Source: Pontibacter beigongshangensis
GTDB taxonomy: Bacteria > Bacteroidota > Bacteroidia > Cytophagales > Hymenobacteraceae
Assembly: GCF_014332515.1 (NCBI RefSeq)
Contig: NZ_VFSD01000002.1
Span: 124,001-188,000 of the forward strand
Length of the DNA: 64,000 nucleotides
Direction of reading: 5' to 3'
Position 1 is the stretch's first letter. Every line of letters starts with the position of its first letter. Positions 33,839 to 43,060 of the stretch are shown in pieces. A program made the translations under genes and the position numbers. Below the pieces are notes generated by a model. That model was not told the DNA's origin and did not search any database. It saw nothing but the letters and a program-made list of their open reading frames with translations.

Positions 33839-34644
33839 GAGATAAAGGGTATATTTGGAACATAAACGTATTCAATTCTGATATGCTTACTTCTCTATGG
33901 CTTGCATCTGCAGGCAGATAACTGCCAACTGAGGGAGAGGGACCAGATCATTGACTAAACCATGAATGACTAAAGCTAATGCATTGGAAATATAGTACAA
34001 ATAATATATAATTTCAAGTCTTAAAAGTGCAAAAGCAGAAACTTACCTATTGCTGTTCTGCAAGGTTATGGCAGCTAAGTACAATCAGCTGATTTCTGGT
34101 GTATGAAGGACCAGGGGACAGGGGTTAAAAGACGCCGGAGGGCCTTTTTCATTAGAATAATTAAGTACCTACTCAAAATTAAATATAATTTTTTTCCATC
34201 TTTCAGCCTAAGCTATCTCTAGCAAAAAACTGCTAAATAAGGCTTTTCGCTTCATTTGGCCCGATTTGCCTGCTGGTGAAAACACGCAGCAAGGGCAACG
34301 TAATTTGTAATTATTTTTGATCGACCATTTACGCTTCTGTCCGACAAAGTTTACTTGGATGTACTTAGAGTTTCTTAAAGCCTTCTGCTGTTACACATTT
34401 GCATAGCGTGCTATGCGTTACATCTGAGCTGTGTAACAAGTTTATTATACCTTTGCTATATGTTTCTGTTCGTCCGGAATTTTTATGATTATTTAGCTGT
34501 TCAGAGGTTGCAGTATAACCTGCTACAGCTAAAGGCCTTATAAATAAAAGTCAGCTTTAGCGCAGGAAACTGCGCAAGCATTATAACAGATAATTTGCTA
34601 CTTTTGTAGCGACAAATATTTAATACTATTAAAATCTAGAATTT
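33839..34644. other. 806-base divergent intergenic region
   Basis: Mostly A/T-rich. It holds PLR copy 21 and, just before the bacilliredoxin gene, TACTTTTG (34599-34606), a full -7 match without a TTTG at the expected distance. No gene or structured RNA was recognised, although the length leaves room for one. Confidence 0.5.
34131..34162 (-). repeat. PLR repeat copy 21
   Basis: GACGCCGGAGGGCCTTTTTC then ATTAGAATAATT on the plus strand. Between divergent genes, so it terminates neither neighbour. Confidence 0.88.
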
Positions 34645-35067
34645 ATGGCAATGTATCCTGAATATATGGTGGCTCCTATCCGTGAGGATCTTACTTCGGC
34701 TGGTTTTGAACAACTAATGACTGCCGAAGAAGTAGAGCAGGTTTTAGGCGCTGATAGTGGCACTGTACTTGTTGCCGTTAACTCCGTATGTGGTTGTGCG
34801 GCTGCAAAGGCTCGTCCGGCTCTTAAAATGGCTGTAGCTGCCAGCGAGAAGCGCCCGGAGAAATTGGTAACTGTATTTGCCGGCATGGAGCAGGACGCGG
34901 TGGCCAAAGCCCGGGAGCACATGCTGCCTTACCCTCCGTCATCCCCCTCTATCGCCCTGTTCAAAAACGGCGAACTGGTGCACATGATCGAGCGCTACCA
35001 CATCGAGGGCAATGAACTGCACCGCATCGTAGACAACCTGAAAGGTGCCTTCGACGCGTACTGCTAA
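34645..35067 (+). CDS. BrxA/BrxB family bacilliredoxin
   Basis: 140-residue thioredoxin-fold protein of the YphP/YqiW (DUF1094) family, which removes bacillithiol from oxidised protein cysteines. The active-site motif is Cys49-Gly-Cys51 in NSVCGCAAAKARPAL; SSPSIALFKNGELVHMIERY completes the family pattern. It implies that the organism uses bacillithiol. A -7-like TACTTTTG lies 39 bases upstream, and a strong palindromic terminator follows. Confidence 0.93.
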   Translation: MAMYPEYMVAPIREDLTSAGFEQLMTAEEVEQVLGADSGTVLVAVNSVCGCAAAKARPALKMAVAASEKRPEKLVTVFAGMEQDAVAKAREHMLPYPPSSPSIALFKNGELVHMIERYHIEGNELHRIVDNLKGAFDAYC

Positions 35068-35156
35068 GGCTTCGCCCAATTAAAAATTACAAATTCAAAA
35101 TTAGAAATGACCGGTAAAATATAATAGCCTTATTTCTGAACACGAATTGATTTATC

Positions 35157-35200
35157 AAAAACGACAGAGGCCGGTGCTAGCACCGGCCTCTGTCGTTTTT
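35157..35200. terminator. Perfect palindromic bidirectional terminator
   Basis: A 44-base perfect palindrome (22-bp arms, centre between 35178 and 35179) with A and T runs at its ends. It separates the convergent bacilliredoxin and purD genes and should stop transcription from both sides. Confidence 0.95.
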
Positions 35201-35220
35201 GACACAAATTGCTTTTAAAG

Positions 35221-36516
35221 TTACCTGGCTACACTGCTTGTCCTCAGGTCGAAGCCGATGTCGTGGCGGTAGTAGCGGTCCTGCCAGGTTATTTTTTCTG
35301 CGGCGGCATTGGCTTTTGCCAGGGCTTCATCCATGGTGTCGGCCAGGGCTGTAACGGCTATTACACGGCCCCCGTTATTGGTCAGTTTGTCGCCTACTTT
35401 TTTGGTGCCTGCATGAAATACCATCACCTCATCGCCCACGTTCTCAATGCCGCTGATTTCCTTGCCTTTCTCAAAACCTTCCGGATACCCGCCTGAAACC
35501 AGGAACACAGTGGCGGCCGTGCGCGGATCTACTTCCAGCTGAAAGCTGCCGAGTCGGTGCTCGTGCAGGGCGCAGAACATGTCGAACAGGTCGGATTTGA
35601 TGCGTGGCAGGATAGCTTCTGTCTCAGGGTCGCCCAGGCGCACATTGTACTCAATTACGTAAGGCTCGCCGTTTACACTTATCAAGCCTATAAACAGGAA
35701 ACCGGTGTACGGAATGTTCTCTTTCTGCAGCCCCTCCAGCGTAGGTTTTATAACACGGTCTTTCACTTTCTGCATAAACACATCGTCTGCAAATGGCACC
35801 GGCGAAATAGCGCCCATGCCACCTGTGTTTAGGCCAGTGTCGCCCTCACCTATGCGCTTATAGTCTTTTGCCTCCGGCAGCAGCACATACTCTTTGCCAT
35901 CGGTAAGAATAAACACCGACACTTCTATGCCTGTCAGAAACTCTTCTATCACCACTTTGCTGCTGGCATTGCCGAAGCGCTTGTTACGCAACAAAGACTC
36001 CAGGGCATCCAGGGCCTCATCAAAATTCTGGGCAATAATAACGCCTTTGCCAGCTGCCAGCCCATCGGCCTTAATCACCACCGGGTACGCGTGGTTGCGC
36101 ACATACTCCACGGCCTCGCGGTAGGTATCTTCTGTAAAAGCCTTATACCTGGCCGTGGGCACGTTATATTTCTCCAGGAACATTTTGCAGAAGTCTTTGC
36201 TTCCTTCGAGCATGGCACCCGCTTTGCGAGGCCCGATGATCAGGATGTGCTTCAGGTACTCGGTGCTCTGGAAATAGTCGTGGATACCTTCTACAAGTGC
36301 ATTTTCGTGGCCCACCACAATCATCATGATATTGAAATCGGTGGCAAACTTGGCAACTTCCTCAAAGTTGTGCGTATCTACACAGGCGGTGGTGCCAAAC
36401 TCTTCCGTACCGGCATTTCCGGGCGCCACAAACACTTTCTCACAATACTGGCTTTGACTCAGCTTCCAGGCAATGGCGTGCTCACGGGCACCAGATCCAA
36501 TAATTAATACATTCAT
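35221..36516 (-). CDS. purD: Phosphoribosylamine-glycine ligase
   Basis: 431-residue ATP-grasp enzyme making glycinamide ribonucleotide in purine synthesis. N-terminal MNVLIIGSGAREHAIAWKLSQS, the ATP-grasp segment PVVIKADGLAAGKGVIIA, and LNTGGMGAISPVPF with FNVRLGDPE-type YNVRLGDPETEAILPRI are all present. Complete. Transcribed alone after an AAC-rich intergenic stretch. Confidence 0.97.
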   Translation of the reverse strand: MNVLIIGSGAREHAIAWKLSQSQYCEKVFVAPGNAGTEEFGTTACVDTHNFEEVAKFATDFNIMMIVVGHENALVEGIHDYFQSTEYLKHILIIGPRKAGAMLEGSKDFCKMFLEKYNVPTARYKAFTEDTYREAVEYVRNHAYPVVIKADGLAAGKGVIIAQNFDEALDALESLLRNKRFGNASSKVVIEEFLTGIEVSVFILTDGKEYVLLPEAKDYKRIGEGDTGLNTGGMGAISPVPFADDVFMQKVKDRVIKPTLEGLQKENIPYTGFLFIGLISVNGEPYVIEYNVRLGDPETEAILPRIKSDLFDMFCALHEHRLGSFQLEVDPRTAATVFLVSGGYPEGFEKGKEISGIENVGDEVMVFHAGTKKVGDKLTNNGGRVIAVTALADTMDEALAKANAAAEKITWQDRYYRHDIGFDLRTSSVAR

Positions 36517-36694
36517 TCTGTACTTAATTGTTAAATTGTTGAATTGCTTACTTGTTAAATGACCTACTTGTTAATTAATTGAGCTGATAGCTTTAAAATT
36601 AGTTGGCTGTTTAAAGGTATAGATATGTATTAAAAGTCTATCTAACTCAGCAACTCAACCCATAAACAATTTAACCATTCAGCAGTTAAACAAT
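36517..36694. repeat. AAC/GTT-rich low-complexity spacer
   Basis: Left part is a GTTAA/TTGTTAAA series (36529-36585), right part its near complement (36655-36690). Similar AAC-rich tracts precede many PLR copies, but no PLR core is present here. Confidence 0.6.
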
Positions 36695-38875
36695 TTAATT
36701 AGCATATTCAGAGAGGAACTTAATGCGCATCAGGCGCAGGTCCTCTTCGGTATAATCGTCGGTGCCCAGTTCTTTGAGGGCAGCGTTTATGTTGTCGGTT
36801 TTGGCTTGCAGAAAATAATCGTACACCTCCTCCTGCCGCTCATCGTCTAGCAGGTTGTTGATGTAGTAATTCAGGTTCAGCTTGGTGCCGGAGTAGCAGA
36901 TGTGCTCGATCTCCTCTATCAGCTCCTGCATGGTCAGGTCTTTAGAGCTGGCTATTTCCTCCAGGTCCACTTTCTTATCGATCTGTTGAATGATGTAGAT
37001 CTTGATCTTCGACTTGTTTACGGTAGTTTTCACCACCACGTCAGAGGCCGTCACAATATCGTTCTCCTCTACGTATTTGCTGATCAGGTCCAGGAAGGGC
37101 TTGCCGAACTTCTGCACCTTGCCCATGCCCACACCACCGATCTGCGCCAGCTCCTCTTTGTTCGTAGGATAAGTGGTGGCCATCTCTTTCAGCGACGGGT
37201 CCTGGAACAGCACGTACGGCGGCAGGTCCTTCTCCTTGGCCAGCTTTTTGCGCAGGTTCTTCAGCAGGTCGAACAGCACCTCGTCGTGTCCGGCCGCCGC
37301 CTGCGTTTCCTCTTTCTCTTCGTCCTCTTTCACTTCCTGCTCGTAGTTATGATCTTTTGTAAGTTGAATCGGATGTGGGTTCTGAATAAAGTCGTGTCCT
37401 TTCTGTGTCATCTTCACTACACCGAAATTTTCAATATCCTTCTCTAAATACTCTGACAACAGGACCTGGCGCAGCACTGAGCTCCAGAACTGGGCGTCCT
37501 GCTCTCTGCCTTTGCCAAACACCTCCAGCTTATCGTGGTCGTAGCTAGCTACATACTGATTGCGCAAGCCTGTCAGCACGGCGGTGATATGGTCTATCCC
37601 GAAGCGCTCTCCGGTCAGGTGTACGGCTTTCAGGGCCAGCTGCACTTCATCCTGCGCCTCAAAGCGTGGTTTCGGGTGCAGGCAGTTATCGCAGAAGCCG
37701 CAGTCTTTCTCATAGGCCTCTCCAAAATAGTGCAGCAGTTGCTTGCGCCGGCACACGGCAGAGTCGGCATAGGCAGCCATTTCCTGCAGCAGCAACTTGG
37801 AGTTGTCGCGCTCCGTTACGGGTTTGTCTTTGTTAAACTTCTCAAGCTTTATAATATCGTCGTAGCTGTAGAACATCAGGCAGTTGCCTTCCATTCCGTC
37901 GCGGCCGGCGCGCCCGGTTTCCTGGTAATACCCCTCAATTGACTTTGGGGTGTCGTAATGGATCACAAACCGCACATCCGGCTTGTCGATGCCCATGCCG
38001 AAGGCAATGGTAGCCACAATCACATCAGCTTCCTCGTTCAGGAATGCATCCTGGTTTGCCATCCGGATATTAGAGTCGAGGCCGGCATGGTAAGGCAGCG
38101 CTTTCACATCGTTTACGCGGAGCAGTTCCGCGATTTCTTCTACCTTTTTACGGCTTAAGCAATATACGATGCCGCTTTTTCCCTTGTTTCTCTTAACATA
38201 CTGTATCAGCTGCTTTTTGGTATTGTGCTTGGGCCGTACTTCGTAGTAGAGGTTGGTGCGGTTAAAAGAGGATTTAAACACAGAAGCCTCATCCATCTGC
38301 AGGTTGCGCTGTATATCGAGCTGCACTTTAGGTGTGGCGGTGGCAGTGAGGGCAATTACGGGCAGGTCACCGATCTGGTCGATAATGCCCCGGATGCGGC
38401 GGTACTCCGGCCGGAAATCGTGGCCCCACTCCGAGATGCAGTGCGCCTCGTCGATGGCAACAAACGTAATATGGGCACTGCGCAGAAACTCGATGGTGTC
38501 TTCTTTGGTAAGCGACTCAGGCGCCACATACAGCAGCTTCACCTCTCCGGTAAGTGTCTCCTTTTTTACCCTGTTGATCTCCGACTTGGAGAGCGTAGAG
38601 TTAAGGAAGTGGGCGTTTACCCCAAAAGCGTTCAGTTGGTCCACCTGATTTTTCATCAGGGCAATAAGGGGAGAAATGACGATGGCAGTTCCCGGAAGCG
38701 ACAAAGCAGGAAGCTGATAACACAACGACTTGCCCGCACCTGTTGGCATAATCACAAAGGTATTCTTGCGGTTGATAATATTATTTATTATCAACTCCTG
38801 ATTACCCCTGAATTGATTATACCCAAAAACTTCCTTTAATTTGTTTTTGAGATTTACCTCTTGTTTAATTGACAT
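36695..38875 (-). CDS. recQ: ATP-dependent DNA helicase RecQ
   Basis: 726-residue 3'-5' helicase. Walker A MPTGAGKS at 43-50, the DEAH box in AIDEAHCISEWGHDFRPEY, and the motif VI region QETGRAGRDG are seen. The zinc site CRRKQLLHYF with C-GFCDNC follows, then the RQC domain and an HRDC domain (about 540-610), plus a C-terminal extension of roughly 100 residues. Start chosen at the ATG 38875 (MSIKQEVNLKNKL); a longer in-frame start adds an Arg-rich stretch and is rejected. Divergent from kdsD. Confidence 0.96.
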   Translation of the reverse strand: MSIKQEVNLKNKLKEVFGYNQFRGNQELIINNIINRKNTFVIMPTGAGKSLCYQLPALSLPGTAIVISPLIALMKNQVDQLNAFGVNAHFLNSTLSKSEINRVKKETLTGEVKLLYVAPESLTKEDTIEFLRSAHITFVAIDEAHCISEWGHDFRPEYRRIRGIIDQIGDLPVIALTATATPKVQLDIQRNLQMDEASVFKSSFNRTNLYYEVRPKHNTKKQLIQYVKRNKGKSGIVYCLSRKKVEEIAELLRVNDVKALPYHAGLDSNIRMANQDAFLNEEADVIVATIAFGMGIDKPDVRFVIHYDTPKSIEGYYQETGRAGRDGMEGNCLMFYSYDDIIKLEKFNKDKPVTERDNSKLLLQEMAAYADSAVCRRKQLLHYFGEAYEKDCGFCDNCLHPKPRFEAQDEVQLALKAVHLTGERFGIDHITAVLTGLRNQYVASYDHDKLEVFGKGREQDAQFWSSVLRQVLLSEYLEKDIENFGVVKMTQKGHDFIQNPHPIQLTKDHNYEQEVKEDEEKEETQAAAGHDEVLFDLLKNLRKKLAKEKDLPPYVLFQDPSLKEMATTYPTNKEELAQIGGVGMGKVQKFGKPFLDLISKYVEENDIVTASDVVVKTTVNKSKIKIYIIQQIDKKVDLEEIASSKDLTMQELIEEIEHICYSGTKLNLNYYINNLLDDERQEEVYDYFLQAKTDNINAALKELGTDDYTEEDLRLMRIKFLSEYAN

Positions 38876-38938
38876 TACCCTGGCGAAAAATGAATATTTA
38901 CAACGCCTCCTTACCGGAGACCTTAACACAAATTTAAT

Positions 38939-39910
38939 TTGAATCTCAATAATAACATCATTTTATCTGCAAAAAAAGTCTTGCAGGCAGAAGCCGGTGC
39001 AATCGCCAAACTGGCCGATTTTATCGACGAAGAGTTTGTAAGATGCGTCGAAGCCATTCTGCAGATAAAAGGCCGTGTGGTGGTGACGGGCATCGGCAAA
39101 AGCGCCCACATCGCCACCAAAATTGTGGCCACCCTGAACTCCACCGGCACCCCTGCCCTTTTTATGCACGCCGCCGATGCCATTCATGGCGACCTGGGCA
39201 TGATCCAGTCGGAAGATTTTGTGATCTGCATCTCCAAAAGCGGCAATACCCCCGAAATAAAAGTACTGGTGCCACTCCTCAAGCGCAAAGGCTCCCAACT
39301 GGCCGCACTGGTTTCGGACACAGGCTCTTACCTGGCCCTGAACGCTAACTTTATTTTAAAAGCGCACGTAGAGCGGGAGGCCTGCCCGTTTAACCTGGCG
39401 CCTACCACCAGCACCACCGCGGCGCTGGCCCTGGGCGATGCCCTGGCCGTATGCCTGCTGGAGGCCCGCGGGTTCAGCAGCGCCGATTTCGCCACTTTGC
39501 ACCCAGGCGGCTCCCTCGGCAAAAGGCTCTATCTTAAAGTTGGTGATATTTATGTTCATAATCAAGCGCCGCAGGTGCACGAGCGGGCGTCGCTGAAAGA
39601 AATCATCATCGAGATATCCTCTAAACGCCTGGGAGCTACGGCAGTAGTGGCTGCCGGCACCAACAAACTGGTTGGCATTATAACGGATGGCGATTTGCGC
39701 CGTATGCTCAATAAATTTGATTCCTTAGAAGGTATACTCGCCACCGACATCATGACGCCCTCTCCCCGCACGATCGAGCCCGAGCAGTATGCGGCAGAGG
39801 CCATGGCCATTATGCAGGATAAGAATATAACACAATTAGTAGTTACTATTGAAGATAAATTCGTAGGTTTCGTCCACCTACACGATCTCTTAAAAGAAGG
39901 ACTTGTATAG
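38939..39910 (+). CDS. kdsD: Arabinose-5-phosphate isomerase, KpsF/GutQ family
   Basis: 323 residues: an SIS isomerase domain (about 30-170) with GIGKSAHIATKIVATLNSTG and AIHGDLGMI, the typical HPGGSLGKRL link, and two CBS domains in the C-terminal half. It converts ribulose-5-phosphate to arabinose-5-phosphate for KDO, needed for lipopolysaccharide. The start is a TTG (38939), 63 bases from the divergent recQ start. It runs directly into manC with two bases between, so they form an operon for surface polysaccharide precursors. Confidence 0.93.
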   Translation: MNLNNNIILSAKKVLQAEAGAIAKLADFIDEEFVRCVEAILQIKGRVVVTGIGKSAHIATKIVATLNSTGTPALFMHAADAIHGDLGMIQSEDFVICISKSGNTPEIKVLVPLLKRKGSQLAALVSDTGSYLALNANFILKAHVEREACPFNLAPTTSTTAALALGDALAVCLLEARGFSSADFATLHPGGSLGKRLYLKVGDIYVHNQAPQVHERASLKEIIIEISSKRLGATAVVAAGTNKLVGIITDGDLRRMLNKFDSLEGILATDIMTPSPRTIEPEQYAAEAMAIMQDKNITQLVVTIEDKFVGFVHLHDLLKEGLV

Positions 39911-39912
39911 CT

Positions 39913-40989
39913 ATGGATAAAAACACCTTTGTAGTCATTATGGCTGGTGGCATCGGGAGCCGGTTCTGGCCGTTCAGCAGAACAAACTACCCTAAACAGT
40001 TTCATGATGTGCTGGGAACAGGCGAGAGCATGCTCCAGATGACGGCAAGGCGCTTTCAGAATGTCTGCCCACCCGAGAACATCTTTGTGGTTACGAATAA
40101 AGACTACGAGGCGCTGGTAAAAGAGCAGCTGCCGCAACTAACCGACAACCAGATTCTGCTGGAGCCGATAGGCCGTAACACAGCGCCCTGCATTGCCTAT
40201 GCTTCTCATAAAATCGCGCTGTTAAACCCGGAGGCCAACCTGGTGGTTACGCCCTCAGACCACGTTATCCTGAAGGAGGAGGTGTTTACCAGCGTTGTAA
40301 AGGAAGGGCTGGCCGCAGCGGCAAAAGACGATGTGCTGATTACCCTTGGCATTGAGCCCAGCCGCCCCGACACTGGCTACGGCTACATCCAATACATAGA
40401 CAACGACGGCAGCGACATAAAAAAGGTAAAGACCTTTACCGAAAAGCCAAACCTGGAACTGGCGCAAATGTTTTTCGACAGTGGCGACTTTGTCTGGAAT
40501 GCCGGCATTTTTATCTGGAGCGCCAAAAGCATTCTGAATGCCTTCAGGCAGCACCTGTCTGAGATTTCGGAGGTGTTTGAGGAAGGAAACACGTTTTTGA
40601 ACACAGCCCAAGAAAGCAACTTTATCGCCAAAGCCTACTCCCAGTGCCGCAACATCTCGATAGACTATGGCATTATGGAGAAAGTGGACAATGTATACGT
40701 GCTGCTGGCCGACATTGGCTGGTCTGACCTCGGCACTTGGAACTCGCTCTACACCATCGGTGAGAAAGAGAAAGACGGCAACGTAGTAGATGGCGACGTG
40801 CTCCTCTACGACACGAAAGACTGCATTATTAAAACCCCCAAAGAGCGACTGGTAGTGGTGCAGGGGCTAGAGAACTACATTATTGCCGAGTACGATAATG
40901 TGCTCATGATCTGCTCCAAAGACGAAGAGCAGAAGGTAAAAGAGTTTATGGCCGACGCCAAAGCCAAACGAGGCCCCAACTATATTTAA
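39913..40989 (+). CDS. manC: Mannose-1-phosphate guanylyltransferase
   Basis: 358-residue nucleotidyltransferase making GDP-mannose. The GTP-binding opening is MAGGIGSRFWPFSRTNYPKQF split over residues 11-31, with EPIGRNTAP, VTPSDH, TFTEKP and a WNAGIFIWSA stretch. It lacks the C-terminal isomerase half of bifunctional enzymes. Overlaps no gene but lies two bases after kdsD. A terminator follows. Confidence 0.94.
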   Translation: MDKNTFVVIMAGGIGSRFWPFSRTNYPKQFHDVLGTGESMLQMTARRFQNVCPPENIFVVTNKDYEALVKEQLPQLTDNQILLEPIGRNTAPCIAYASHKIALLNPEANLVVTPSDHVILKEEVFTSVVKEGLAAAAKDDVLITLGIEPSRPDTGYGYIQYIDNDGSDIKKVKTFTEKPNLELAQMFFDSGDFVWNAGIFIWSAKSILNAFRQHLSEISEVFEEGNTFLNTAQESNFIAKAYSQCRNISIDYGIMEKVDNVYVLLADIGWSDLGTWNSLYTIGEKEKDGNVVDGDVLLYDTKDCIIKTPKERLVVVQGLENYIIAEYDNVLMICSKDEEQKVKEFMADAKAKRGPNYI

Positions 40990-41007
40990 AGTTTACTTCT
41001 TCCACGG

Positions 41008-41045
41008 AAAAGCCTCTGCAGATTTAATTTTTGCAGGGGCTTTTT
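41008..41045 (+). terminator. Terminator of kdsD-manC
   Basis: Stem AAAAGCCTCTGCA / TGCAGGGGCTTTT with one wobble pair, then a T-run; 18 bases after the manC stop. Confidence 0.92.
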
Positions 41046-41233
41046 ATTGAGACGCCACACACAGGATACAAGTACTGAGGTTTTTGTGTCCCGAATTAGG
41101 TATAACGTATCACGATTTAGGCCCCAGGATTTTTAATTAGCTGAGAGCTGAATGATGTTTTACGGTTCATCTTCGCATCTCCCAATCAACAATTTAGCCA
41201 TTCAACAATTTAACAATCAGCAACTAACAACCA

Positions 41234-41276
41234 AATTATTCCAATCAAAAAGCCCCTCCGGAGGCGCTGCTGCTGC
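41234..41276 (+). repeat. PLR repeat copy 22
   Basis: AATTATTCCAATC, AAAAAGCCCCTCCGGAGGC, then CTG triplets; an AAC-rich tract (41180-41233) precedes it. In terminator sense it follows the AI-2E transporter gene by 40 bases. The usual ATG reads ATC. Confidence 0.92.
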
Positions 41277-41316
41277 GGGCCATGCCTTGCCACCCAATAT
41301 TTATCAGGTCAGCACT

Positions 41317-42408
41317 TTAGCTTTTGCGCCTGCTCCTTCTGCTCCAGTCCATGGTGATTAGCCGGACCGGGATCTCATCGCCCAGCAGCTTGCCCCAGGG
41401 TTTCAGGCCTTCGATGCGATCGAAGATGATCTTGAGCACGGCCACAAACGGGATAGACAGGAACATGCCCGAGACGCCCCAGAGCGAACCGCCAAGCAAA
41501 ACGGCCAGAATCGAAATAAGGGCATTGATCTGCACCTGAGAAGACACGACACGCGGCACAATGATGTTGTTGTCTACAAACTGAATAACACTATAGGCCG
41601 CCACGATGGCCAGTTGTGTGGTATACCCATCTTTGGTAATGGTTGCCATGATGACAGGCAGCAGGATGGCCACAATGCCTCCAATATAGGGAATCAGGTT
41701 CAGGATGGCGCCCAGCACCCCGAGCAGGATGGCATACTCCACCCCCAACAGCAGCAGGGCGGCCGAATTCAGGACGGCCACAATAAAAGTCTCTATCAGC
41801 AGGCCCACAATATAGCTCTGTATCGCGGCTTTTGTGCCCTGCAGTATACCTGCCACACTCTCTGAGCTTTCTTTAGAGAACACTTCGTAAATAAAATTCA
41901 GGAGGAGTGTTTTGTAGAACAGGAGCAGGAAAATATATACCGGAATAAGAAAAACCACGCTAAACAAGCCGAGTGCGCCGCTAAGGGTACGGCCTAACAG
42001 CTCTTTGTTGCTGCTGGCCGCCTCGTTGAGGTACTGCGCCTGCTTATCCAGCGTAATGCCGAAGGTTCGGGCAATCCAGGTCTCCAGGTCGGTCAGTATC
42101 TGCCCGAACTTTTCCTTCATAACAGGCAGCATCTCGCCAAACTGAATAATCTGCGAAGACAGGAAATACAGAATACCGCCCAGCACCAGAACCGCCAGCA
42201 GCAGGGTTAGCAATATGGAGATGACCTTCGGAATTCTCAGCTTCAGGAACCTGCCATACAGGGGGTTCAGGAGCACGGCAAATAGCCCGGAGAAAGCAAG
42301 GGGCACAAGGAAATCAGCCAGTATGTAAAGCACATACACAAAGAGGATAAGGCCGAATAAAATGGTAGTGGTCTTTTTATAAAAAGGCTCCTGCGTTTCG
42401 GTGTTCAT
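41317..42408 (-). CDS. AI-2E family transporter (PerM/YdiK type)
   Basis: 363 residues with about eight hydrophobic segments and the family's central stretch VEYAILLGVLGAILNLIPYIGG plus the late GSLWGVSGMFLSIPFVAVLKII. Relatives act as small-molecule or Na+/H+ exporters; the family name does not prove AI-2 transport. Start at the ATG 42408 (MNTETQEPF); a longer in-frame start adds 35 unrelated residues. Transcribed alone. Confidence 0.88.
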   Translation of the reverse strand: MNTETQEPFYKKTTTILFGLILFVYVLYILADFLVPLAFSGLFAVLLNPLYGRFLKLRIPKVISILLTLLLAVLVLGGILYFLSSQIIQFGEMLPVMKEKFGQILTDLETWIARTFGITLDKQAQYLNEAASSNKELLGRTLSGALGLFSVVFLIPVYIFLLLFYKTLLLNFIYEVFSKESSESVAGILQGTKAAIQSYIVGLLIETFIVAVLNSAALLLLGVEYAILLGVLGAILNLIPYIGGIVAILLPVIMATITKDGYTTQLAIVAAYSVIQFVDNNIIVPRVVSSQVQINALISILAVLLGGSLWGVSGMFLSIPFVAVLKIIFDRIEGLKPWGKLLGDEIPVRLITMDWSRRSRRKS

Positions 42409-42694
42409 AAGATTGAGCTGAAGGTTTGGCTTTGAAACGTGTATGGCAGAAAAAGGAACATGTTTAAGCCGCAGATCGCTGGTAATACTTAGTAAAAAAG
42501 GTGCCACCAGCACAGGATCAGGAAAACTGCTGTTAATCGCGATTTATGAATTGGATTTTCAGGAGTCTGCCTATGCTGCCATCTGTAGCTGTTATCTGCG
42601 GTAATACCTAAAGAAAGCAGGGTTGACTTGATATTGTTTACCTTTTTAAAATCAGGATGATCAAAGGTTGGCATCTGGTATGTAGCAAGTAGCC

Positions 42695-42746
42695 AATTAC
42701 TTGAATGAAAAAGCCCCTCCAGAGGTTTCTGTTGCTGCTGCTGCTG
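42695..42746 (+). repeat. PLR repeat copy 23
   Basis: AATTACTTGAATG, AAAAAGCCCCTCCAGAGG, then a CTG run that leads directly into a TTTTGTCTGAATCAGG element. The ATG frame reads MKKPLQRFLLLLLLFFV and stops. Confidence 0.9.
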
Positions 42747-42786
42747 TTTTTTGTCTGAATCAGGATTATCAGGATTTAAGGATGAG
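42747..42786 (+). repeat. TCTGAATCAGGATT repeat copy
   Basis: TTTTTTGTCTGAATCAGG followed by ATTATCAGGATTTAAGGAT; same family as the inverted pair at 1411-1535, joined to the CTG end of PLR copy 23. Confidence 0.75.
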
Positions 42787-42832
42787 GTGGATGTATTTAT
42801 ACCACTTTTAGCTGATTCCGTCTTATTACGCC

Positions 42833-42925
42833 TCCCTGCGCTGTCCGGGGACAGCGCACTTTCCTAAAGCAGAAATGGCTTTCTGTTCTGCAAACGGAGG
42901 TTCTGTCCGGGGACAGAACCGGGGA
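42833..42925. repeat. REPIN-like pair with CTGTCCGGGGACAG cores
   Basis: Two palindromes, GCGCTGTCCGGGGACAGCGC (42838-42857) and the 22-base one at 42899-42920 with the same CTGTCCGGGGACAG core, stand inverted inside outer CTCCC / GGGGAG ends. The arms carry compensatory changes (GCG with CGC; GGTT with AACC), so base pairing is conserved. Confidence 0.85.
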
Positions 42926-42954
42926 GTAAAATCAGCAGACCTTTTTGAGGAATG

Positions 42955-43020
42955 GATTATTTGAATGAAAAAGCCCCTCCGGAGCTGCTGCTACTGCTGC
43001 TGCTCCGGAGGGGCTTTAAA
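42955..43020 (+). repeat. PLR repeat copy 24 as a complete terminator hairpin
   Basis: GATTATTTGAATG, then AAAGCCCCTCCGGAG (42970-42984), a CTG-triplet loop, and the exact complement CTCCGGAGGGGCTTT (43003-43017). On the minus strand it ends TTTTTCATT and follows rlmB by 40 bases, so it is the clearest terminator form of the repeat. Confidence 0.93.
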
Positions 43021-43060
43021 CTTTTTAACTTTAACCTCTCTAACTTTCTAACTCAAAAAA

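Noticed and set aside
34561..34610. Full promoter ahead of the bacilliredoxin gene
   Set aside because: The -7-like TACTTTTG has no TTTG at about 19 bases upstream, so only the half-site is mentioned.
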